Source: Actinomycetes bacterium (GTDB lineage Bacteria > Actinomycetota > Actinomycetes > Mycobacteriales > Micromonosporaceae). From it: a stretch of DNA of 10,259 bases. The translations under genes and the position numbers were made by a program. The stretch covers positions 1 through 10,259 of the forward strand of contig JAEYGD010000260.1 in the NCBI GenBank assembly GCA_023402505.1, written 5' to 3'. Of the stretch, positions 1 through 4,538 are shown in pieces. Every line of letters starts with the position of its first letter. Positions within the stretch are counted from its first letter, which is position 1. A model generated the notes under the pieces. The model was not told the DNA's origin. It saw only the letters and a program-made list of their open reading frames with translations, and made no database searches.

Positions 1-2
1 CC

Positions 3-1268
3 GCCACGCCCGGCGTCACCGGCTCGGATGCCGTTCCAGCCGGCTCGGGCTCGGTGCCTGCCGGGGGCGCGATGCCCGCCGGGTCCGGCGCGGATTCCGC
101 CGCCACCGGTGTGGCTCGCGTCGCGACCGGTGCCGCCGACACCGGTCCCGGTGCGCCGGCGGCAGCCCAGGCCGGCCCCGGGACGACAGCGCTGGGCACG
201 GACGCCTCCGGCGGGACGCTGGGCCGGGTCGCGCTCGCTGTGACCGCCGGGATCGGCGCGCTGGTCACGGTGCTGCTGGTCGCCGTACCGGCCCGGGTGG
301 CGGTGGTGTCCGACGTCGCCGCGCCCCGGAACGTCGCCGCCGTGTACGCCGCCCTCGGAGTGCTGGTCGGGGTCGCCGTCGCCGGGTGGGCGTTGCACTC
401 CCGCGCCGCCGCCACCAACGTGATCGCCACCGTCGGCTGGCTCTGGCTGCTCGCCGTGGTGGCCGTCGTGGACGGCGTCCTCGCCGGCCGCGGCCTGGCC
501 CCTGCCCAGCTCGGGATCTGGCAGCTCAGCGGCGGCGGCCCGGAGTTGTGGATCCGCGACTGGTTCTACTGGCCGGGCGCCGTGCTGTCGCTCAGCTCCG
601 CCCTGGTCATCGGCGTGCTGGCCGCCCGTCACGCGGCCCGGTACGCCGACCGCCGGGTGGGTGCGACCGTCTCCGGTGCCGCCGGTCCGCTCCTGGTGGC
701 GGTCGCCTACCTGCTCGCCGTGCCCGGGCTCGCCGCCATCGACCCCGAGCAGGTGTCCGCGCATCTCGTCGCCCCGTACGCCGTCGTCGTCGGGCTGGGT
801 GGCTCGGCGCTGGTCGCGGCACTCCGGCAGCGGGCCGACCGCCGGTCCGACGTCCCGGCACCCCGGCTACCGGCCGATGGCGCGGCGGTCGACGCGGGTA
901 GCGCCGCCGGCTCGGGTAGCGCCGCCGGCTCGGGTGGAGCCGGGACCGGCGCTGCCGGCTCGGGTGGCCACCCGGAGCCCACCGGCCCGGCATCCATCAG
1001 CTCGGGCAGCGGCCCGGCATCCACTGGCTCGACCGGCGGCCCGACGGCCACCGGCTCGGCCGGTGAGTCCGTCACCGGCGGCGATCCGGGTGACGCGCCC
1101 GGCCGTCCGGCGGGCGCCCGGCGGGGACGCACGGCCGCCGCACGCCCCGGTGCGGCCGGCGGGGACGCGACCGGCCGGGTGCCGGCGCAACGGACCGACG
1201 AGACCGAGCCGGTGGAGGAGTCGGACGCGACAGGTCGCCGGGCCCGGCCGCCCCGCCGGACCCGTTGA
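3..1268 (+). CDS. Partial polytopic membrane protein with Ala/Gly/Ser-rich tails, function unknown
   Basis: I do not recognise a named family. The frame is open from base 3, and the low-complexity Ala/Gly/Ser/Pro stretch is already running there, so the true start probably lies upstream. GTG at 54 and ATG at 72 are possible internal starts, but neither has a clear ribosome binding site. Counting from the GTG at 54, hydrophobic segments lie near residues 59-80, 94-114, 122-145, 174-191, 207-228 and 236-257, about six membrane helices. A Trp/Tyr-rich loop (WIRDWFYWPG, 166-175) separates helices 3 and 4. From about residue 265 to the end the chain is disordered, with repeated GSAAGS/AGSG-type units, then becomes Arg-rich and ends in PPRRTR. 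By the positive-inside rule the tail is probably cytoplasmic. It converges on the ligase gene, with only 8 bp between the stop codons and no evident terminator. A membrane location is likely; any specific role is unknown. Confidence 0.72.
   Translation, partial: ATPGVTGSDAVPAGSGSVPAGGAMPAGSGADSAATGVARVATGAADTGPGAPAAAQAGPGTTALGTDASGGTLGRVALAVTAGIGALVTVLLVAVPARVAVVSDVAAPRNVAAVYAALGVLVGVAVAGWALHSRAAATNVIATVGWLWLLAVVAVVDGVLAGRGLAPAQLGIWQLSGGGPELWIRDWFYWPGAVLSLSSALVIGVLAARHAARYADRRVGATVSGAAGPLLVAVAYLLAVPGLAAIDPEQVSAHLVAPYAVVVGLGGSALVAALRQRADRRSDVPAPRLPADGAAVDAGSAAGSGSAAGSGGAGTGAAGSGGHPEPTGPASISSGSGPASTGSTGGPTATGSAGESVTGGDPGDAPGRPAGARRGRTAAARPGAAGGDATGRVPAQRTDETEPVEESDATGRRARPPRRTR
896..931 (+). 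repeat. 18-bp perfect tandem duplication in the membrane protein tail
   Basis: The unit GGGTAGCGCCGCCGGCTC occurs twice without mismatch, at 896-913 and 914-931, and a degraded copy follows. It is in frame and encodes repeated Gly-Ser-Ala-Ala-Gly-Ser. It extends a disordered linker and probably arose by replication slippage. Confidence 0.85.
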
Positions 1269-1276
1269 CGCGCAGG

Positions 1277-2755
1277 TCAGTCGACCGGCCAGGTGTGTAC
1301 CGGTTCGTTGCTGCGCTGCAGCTCGGCGTACCGCTGGACCATGTGGTGCAGGGCCGCCTCCCGGTCCATGTTCCGGTGCCGCTCGGCCGACCACACGGTC
1401 TCGGTCTGCCAGACCGCGCCGTTGCGCCCGGTCCGGCAGCGTTGCTCGATGACGCCGAGCAGGCGGTCCCGCTCGGCGGGGGCCACGCCGAACCGGTCCA
1501 GCCCGGTGGCGGCCTTCGGCAGCAGGACGTCCAGGACGAGCCGGGACACCGGCACGTCACCGAGCCGGGGCCAGTGCACCACGGCGTCCATGCCACGGCG
1601 GGCGGCGGCGTGGAAGTTCTCCTCGGCCGAGCTGAACGTCAACTGGCTCCAGATGGGACGGTCGGCCTCGGCGAGCCCCCGGGCCAGCCCGAAGTAGAAG
1701 GCGGCGTTGGCCAGCATGTCGACCACCGTCGGGCCAGCGGGCAGGACGCGGTTCTCCACGCGCAGGTGCGGGCGGCCGTTCATGATGTCGTACACCGGCC
1801 GGTTCCAGCGGTAGACAGTCCCGTTGTGCAGGCGCAGCTCACCGAGCTGGGGCACGCCGCCGGTGTGCAGCACCTCCACCGGGTCCTCGTCCTCGCAGAT
1901 CGGCAACAGCGGCGGGAAGTAGCGGACGTTCTCCTCGAAGAGGTCGAAGATCGACGTGATCCAGCGCTCGCCGAACCAGACCCGGGGCCGTACGCCCTGG
2001 GCCTTCAGCTCGTCCGGCCTGGTGTCGGTCGCCTGCTGGAACAGGGCGATCCGGGTCTCCGCCCACAGCTGCCGTCCGTACAGGTACGGGGAGTTGGCAC
2101 CGACGGCGACCTGCGCGGCGGCGATGGCCTGCGAGGCGTTCCAGTAGTCGGCGAAGCTGTCCGGCGCGACCTGGAGGTGGAACTGGAGGCTGGTGCAGGC
2201 GGCCTCGGGTGCGATCGAGTCGGTGTGGGTCTGCAGCCGCTCGACGCCCCGGATGTCGAGTTCGATGTCCTCGCCGCGGGCACCGACGATCTGGTCGTTG
2301 AGCACCCGGTACCGCTCGTTGGTGGAGAGGTTGTCGGCGACGAGGTGCCGTTCGGTGAGCGTCGGCAGGATGCCCACCAGGACGATCTTCGCGTCGGACT
2401 TGGCGGCCCGTTCGTCGGCCCGGGCGAGGCTGCTGCGCAGGTCGTGCTCGTACTCGGTGAAGCCGGTGCCCTCGATCAGCCGGGGCAACGCGTTCAGCTC
2501 GAGGTTGAACTGGCCCAGTTCGGTCTGGAAGAGGGGATCGGCGATGTCGGCGAGGATCTCCTCGTTGCGCATCGCCGGCTCGGCGGCGGAGTCGACCAGG
2601 TTCAGCTCGATCTCCAGGCCGGTCATCGGCCGGTCGGCGTCGAAGCCGAAGTCGTCGAGCATCAGCGCGAAGACGTCGAGGCAGCGGCGTACCTTCTGCC
2701 GGTAGCGGACCCGGTCCTCCCGGGAGAAGGCACCCTGCGCGACGTCCTTGCCCAT
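1277..2755 (-). CDS. GCS2-family glutamate-cysteine ligase-like protein
   Basis: 492 aa. It belongs to the ATP-dependent carboxylate-amine ligase family (GCS2: YbdK, EgtA and plant-type glutamate-cysteine ligases), which join the glutamate gamma-carboxyl to an amine such as cysteine. Visible motifs are PMTGLEIELNLVD (43-55), ELGQFNLELN (79-88, acidic residues expected to bind metal/ATP), TSLQFHLQV (188-196), and LRVENRVLPAGPTVVDML (331-348), a typical late family motif. No signal peptide is seen, so it should be cytosolic. I chose the ATG at 2755 because GGGAGGG (2759-2765) precedes it and MGKDVxxxxFxxEDRxRYRxKVRRCLDVF is how I recall actinobacterial relatives beginning. An in-frame ATG at 2815 would add 20 unremarkable residues and sits inside a dyad. 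It is longer than YbdK (about 370 aa) and resembles the roughly 500-aa actinobacterial form. Substrate is uncertain: actinomycetes use mycothiol rather than glutathione, so an EgtA-like gamma-glutamylcysteine role or another amine substrate is possible. yceI lies upstream on the same strand, behind a terminator. Confidence 0.9.
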   Translation of the reverse strand: MGKDVAQGAFSREDRVRYRQKVRRCLDVFALMLDDFGFDADRPMTGLEIELNLVDSAAEPAMRNEEILADIADPLFQTELGQFNLELNALPRLIEGTGFTEYEHDLRSSLARADERAAKSDAKIVLVGILPTLTERHLVADNLSTNERYRVLNDQIVGARGEDIELDIRGVERLQTHTDSIAPEAACTSLQFHLQVAPDSFADYWNASQAIAAAQVAVGANSPYLYGRQLWAETRIALFQQATDTRPDELKAQGVRPRVWFGERWITSIFDLFEENVRYFPPLLPICEDEDPVEVLHTGGVPQLGELRLHNGTVYRWNRPVYDIMNGRPHLRVENRVLPAGPTVVDMLANAAFYFGLARGLAEADRPIWSQLTFSSAEENFHAAARRGMDAVVHWPRLGDVPVSRLVLDVLLPKAATGLDRFGVAPAERDRLLGVIEQRCRTGRNGAVWQTETVWSAERHRNMDREAALHHMVQRYAELQRSNEPVHTWPVD

Positions 2756-2806
2756 GTGCCCTCCCGGCGCCCGACGCGACGGAACGATGCCGCTCCGCAG
2801 CGCATT

Positions 2807-2819
2807 GTGAACCATTCAC
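2807..2819. promoter_or_regulatory. Inverted repeat GTGAA-N3-TTCAC upstream of the ligase gene
   Basis: This is a perfect 5-bp dyad with a 3-bp centre, 52-64 bp upstream of the chosen ATG at 2755, in a patch that is AT-richer than its surroundings. Its size and position suit an operator or part of the promoter. No convincing -35/-10 pair could be assigned. Short dyads also occur by chance, so support is modest. Confidence 0.3.
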
Positions 2820-2980
2820 GGTAAGAGCGCCGAGCGTGCCCGGCCAGTGGTCGGACCCGGTGGGCCGGGTCGGCCGGCCACGGCGGCGGCGTTCGTGCTC
2901 CTGGCGGCATCCCTACCCTGCGGATACGCGCGCGCATCGCCGGGACCGAAGAACATGTGGTGACAAATCGCACGCCGACG

Positions 2981-3017
2981 CGACGGGCCCGCGCCGTGTT
3001 GCGGCGCGGGCCCGTCG
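2981..3017 (-). terminator. Strong hairpin terminator of yceI
   Basis: A perfect 16-bp stem (2981-2996 with 3002-3017) encloses a 5-nt loop and begins 17 bp past the yceI stop codon. The stem is almost wholly G/C. On the minus strand no real U-tract follows, only a short ATTTGT about a dozen bases on, as is common for actinomycete terminators. It should insulate the ligase gene from yceI transcription. Confidence 0.8.
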
Positions 3018-3034
3018 GGGTACGGGGGTGGGCG

Positions 3035-3616
3035 TCAGGCCTGGCGGATGGCCTCGCCCTCGATCTCGATCTTGACCTTCTTGCCGACCAGCACACCGCC
3101 GGTCTCCAGGGCGACGTTCCAGGTCAGGCCGAACTCCTCGCGGTCGATCTCGGTGCTCGCCGAGAAGCCGAAGATGTCCTGCCCGAACGGGCTCCGGCCG
3201 ACACCCTCGAACTCGACCTCCAGGTCGACGGTCCGGGTGACGCCCTTGATGGTGAGCTCACCGGTGAGGACGAACTCGTTGCCGTCCCGCGACTTCACGG
3301 CGGTGCTGCGGAACTCCAGCGTCGGGAACTTCTCCGCGTCCAGGAACTCCGGGCTGCGCAGGTGCGCGTCGCGGTCGGCCTGCTTGGTGTCGATGCTGGC
3401 GGCCTGGATCGTGGCCGTGACCGAGGACTGCATCGGGTCCTCGCCGACGGTGATGGTGGCGGTGGCGTCGCTGAACTCACCGCGTACCTTGCTCACCATC
3501 ATGTGCCGGGCGACGAAGCCCACGCGCTTGTGGGCGACGTCGAGCAGGTAGGTGCCGGCTGCGGGGATCGTGAGGCCGTCCCAGTCGCGGGTAACCGTCT
3601 CGGTGCTGCTGGTCAT
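3035..3616 (-). CDS. YceI-family protein, cytoplasmic type
   Basis: 193 aa. YceI proteins are lipocalin-like beta barrels that bind polyisoprenoid or other amphiphilic lipids. Actinobacterial cytosolic members are often tied to stress responses, but their exact function is unsettled. Family motifs run the whole length: YLLDVAHKRVGFVARH (23-38) followed by VRGEF (44-48), IDTKQADRDAHLRSPEFLD (75-93) with FPTLEFRS (97-104), GELTIKGVTRTVDLEVEF (119-136), and REEFGLTWN (159-167). There is no signal peptide, unlike E. coli YceI, which is periplasmic, so I infer a cytosolic location. I chose the ATG at 3616 because GGAGGG (3625-3630) lies 8 nt upstream; the same frame stays open to 3823, but that extension crosses the promoter and the marR start. 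The gene is divergent from marR, suggesting MarR control, and is followed by a strong hairpin. Length and motifs are complete. Confidence 0.95.
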   Translation of the reverse strand: MTSSTETVTRDWDGLTIPAAGTYLLDVAHKRVGFVARHMMVSKVRGEFSDATATITVGEDPMQSSVTATIQAASIDTKQADRDAHLRSPEFLDAEKFPTLEFRSTAVKSRDGNEFVLTGELTIKGVTRTVDLEVEFEGVGRSPFGQDIFGFSASTEIDREEFGLTWNVALETGGVLVGKKVKIEIEGEAIRQA

Positions 3617-3641
3617 GGTGAAAGCCCTCCGGGGAAGATTG

Positions 3642-3676
3642 TTGAGTAGCCCAACGACTGACTTAGCAACTATAGT
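3642..3676. promoter_or_regulatory. Operator-like repeats between yceI and marR
   Basis: Read on the minus strand, two related boxes follow one another: GTTGCTAAGTCA (3659-3670) and GTTGGGCTACTCAA (3642-3655). Extended by one base, the second forms a GTTG...CAAC dyad (3641-3655). An 8-bp perfect palindrome ACTATAGT (3669-3676) overlaps the predicted yceI -10. Their position just downstream of the yceI -10 suits repression by the adjacent MarR protein. Binding is inferred from position and symmetry only. Confidence 0.45.
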
Positions 3677-3699
3677 GCCAGCAATATTCCGTGTGTCAA
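3669..3699 (-). promoter_or_regulatory. Predicted yceI promoter
   Basis: On the minus strand a perfect -35 hexamer TTGACA (3694-3699) is followed, after a longer than ideal 19-bp spacer, by TATAGT (3669-3674), five of six matches to the -10 consensus. This would give a leader of roughly 45 nt before the ATG at 3616. The region is strikingly AT-rich compared with the rest of the window. Confidence 0.55.
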
Positions 3700-3706
3700 G
3701 TACTGC

Positions 3707-3712
3707 TAGGAT
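3707..3712 (+). promoter_or_regulatory. Predicted -10 box of marR, possible leaderless start
   Basis: TAGGAT matches the actinobacterial -10 pattern TANNNT. Exactly 6 nt separate it from the GTG at 3719, so transcription would start at or next to the first codon, as in leaderless mRNAs. No good -35 is visible 16-18 bp upstream. An alternative reading is that AGGA (3708-3711), 7 nt before the GTG, is a ribosome binding site served by a promoter further upstream. Confidence 0.45.
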
Positions 3713-3718
3713 GGGCCC

Positions 3719-4231
3719 GTGAACCAGAACGTGTTCGACGACCCCCGGATCACCGCCGTCGGCCTGCTCGTCGAGGCGTACGCCGGGCTGTCGGCCCGGT
3801 TCGCCGCCCAGTTCGAGGAGCACGGCCTCTCGCCGGTGGAGTTCGAGGTGCTCACCCGGCTCGCCCGCTCCCCGGGCAACCAGCTGCGGATGACCGACCT
3901 CGCCGCGCAGACGTCCCTGTCCACCAGCGGGGTGACCCGCGTGGTCGACCGGATGGAACGCGACGGCCTGCTGACGCGACGTGCCTGTGCCTCCGACCGC
4001 CGCAGCTCGTACGCGGTGGTCACCGCCACTGGCCTGAAGCGGCTGGACGAGGTGCTACCGGGCCATCTGCGGATCATCGAGCAGTGGTTCACCGGGCAGC
4101 TGGATCAGGCATCGCTGACGGCGCTTCTCGACGGGCTCCGCCGGGTACGCGACGCCGTCCACCCCGGTGCCACCGCGGGCAGCGCGGACCCGCTTCCGAC
4201 CGGCGAGACCGAGCCGGCCGCCCGACCCTGA
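3719..4231 (+). CDS. MarR-family transcriptional regulator
   Basis: 170 aa. This is a winged-helix dimeric DNA-binding protein. Helices of the dimer interface occupy about residues 10-35, followed by LSPVEFEVLTRLARSPG (37-53), a helix-turn-helix at about 57-79 with recognition helix STSGVTRVVDRME (68-80), and the wing with the diagnostic DRR (93-95) and YAVVTATG (98-105). C-terminal helices run from about 108 to 147, then come some 20 residues of disordered tail (GSADPLPTGETEPAARP). The GTG start is set by its fit to the family N-terminus and by the -10 six bases upstream. It is divergent from yceI across 102 bp of operator-rich DNA and probably represses yceI and itself. MarR proteins commonly respond to phenolic or other small aromatic ligands or to oxidants. 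There is one Cys (Cys90) near the wing, so redox sensing cannot be excluded. The ligand is unknown. Confidence 0.93.
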   Translation: MNQNVFDDPRITAVGLLVEAYAGLSARFAAQFEEHGLSPVEFEVLTRLARSPGNQLRMTDLAAQTSLSTSGVTRVVDRMERDGLLTRRACASDRRSSYAVVTATGLKRLDEVLPGHLRIIEQWFTGQLDQASLTALLDGLRRVRDAVHPGATAGSADPLPTGETEPAARP

Positions 4232-4257
4232 CCGCTCCGGGCACCGCGACGCACGTC

Positions 4258-4279
4258 ACCGGCAGAATGACCGGCAGAA
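4258..4279 (+). repeat. Direct repeat ACCGGCAGAA
   Basis: ACCGGCAGAA occurs at 4258-4267 and again at 4270-4279, a 12-bp period, just past the marR stop codon and directly before the hairpin region. It may be slippage or a protein-binding repeat. Confidence 0.5.
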
Positions 4280-4318
4280 CTGCCCGGCACCCGGGCCATA
4301 GGCGACCAAACCGGGCAG
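4280..4318. terminator. Possible marR terminator with two competing hairpins
   Basis: CTGCCCGG (4280-4287) can pair with CCGGGCAG (4311-4318) across a 23-nt loop, or its GCCCGG (4282-4287) can pair with CCGGGC (4291-4296) across a 3-nt loop. The two folds exclude each other. The location, about 50 bp after the marR stop and between convergent genes, suits a terminator. No U-tract follows. Confidence 0.35.
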
Positions 4319-4374
4319 GCGGTTTCGTTCGTGCTGACTAGTCTTCGTGCAGCGGGGACGCACCGGGGGGATAC

Positions 4375-4425
4375 GGCGCGAGCGATGAGCAAGGGGTAGT
4401 AAGAGGGGGCTTCGTCGCTCGCGCC
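4375..4425. other. 15-bp-stem hairpin with G-runs in the convergent gap
   Basis: Positions 4375-4389 pair with 4411-4425 (15 bp, two of them G-U when read on the plus strand) around a purine-rich 21-nt loop. G-runs at 4354-4357, 4365-4370, 4393-4396 and 4405-4409 could instead form a G-quadruplex on the plus strand. A TANNNT-like TAGTCT (4339-4344) lies upstream, without a recognisable -35. Either this is a terminator for the minus-strand regulator, whose stop is about 115 bp away, or it is part of a small plus-strand RNA. No start codon near it opens a useful reading frame: the ATG at 4385 closes after four codons. Confidence 0.4.
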
Positions 4426-4429
4426 ACCC

Positions 4430-4500
4430 CCGGCCCCGTCCGTTCCGGCGCCGTCCGACCCGGCCCTGTCCGAGCCGGCCCTGTCCGACCCGTCCGCGCC
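4430..4500 (+). repeat. Tandem repeat, four 15-bp units plus a partial one
   Basis: Units of consensus CCGGCCCYGTCCGAN begin at 4430, 4445, 4460 and 4475, with a truncated copy at 4490-4500. Units 3 and 4 differ at one base. If translated on the plus strand they would read PA(P/L)S(D/E/V), but that frame begins after a stop at 4400-4402 and has no start codon, so I treat it as noncoding. With the hairpins, it accounts for most of the 307 bp between marR and the STAND regulator. Confidence 0.7.
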
Positions 4501-4538
4501 ACCGTCACGGCGCCCGCGCGGTCACGCCGCCGACGCCG

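Noticed and set aside
1265..2824. Long open frame (519 codons) on the plus strand, opposite the ligase gene
   Set aside because: It lies wholly antisense to a gene with clear GCS2 motifs; its composition (Val/Leu/Gly/Arg/Asp) is the usual mirror of GC-rich codon bias, and it has no recognisable domain or ribosome binding site.
2662..3096. 144-codon minus-strand frame over the ligase-yceI gap
   Set aside because: It overlaps the ligase start in another frame, crosses the yceI terminator and runs into the 3' end of yceI; it is Arg-rich low complexity without support.
3617..3823. N-terminal extension of the YceI protein to 3823
   Set aside because: It would read through both divergent promoters and the marR start. 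The ATG at 3616 has a good ribosome binding site and matches the usual family length.
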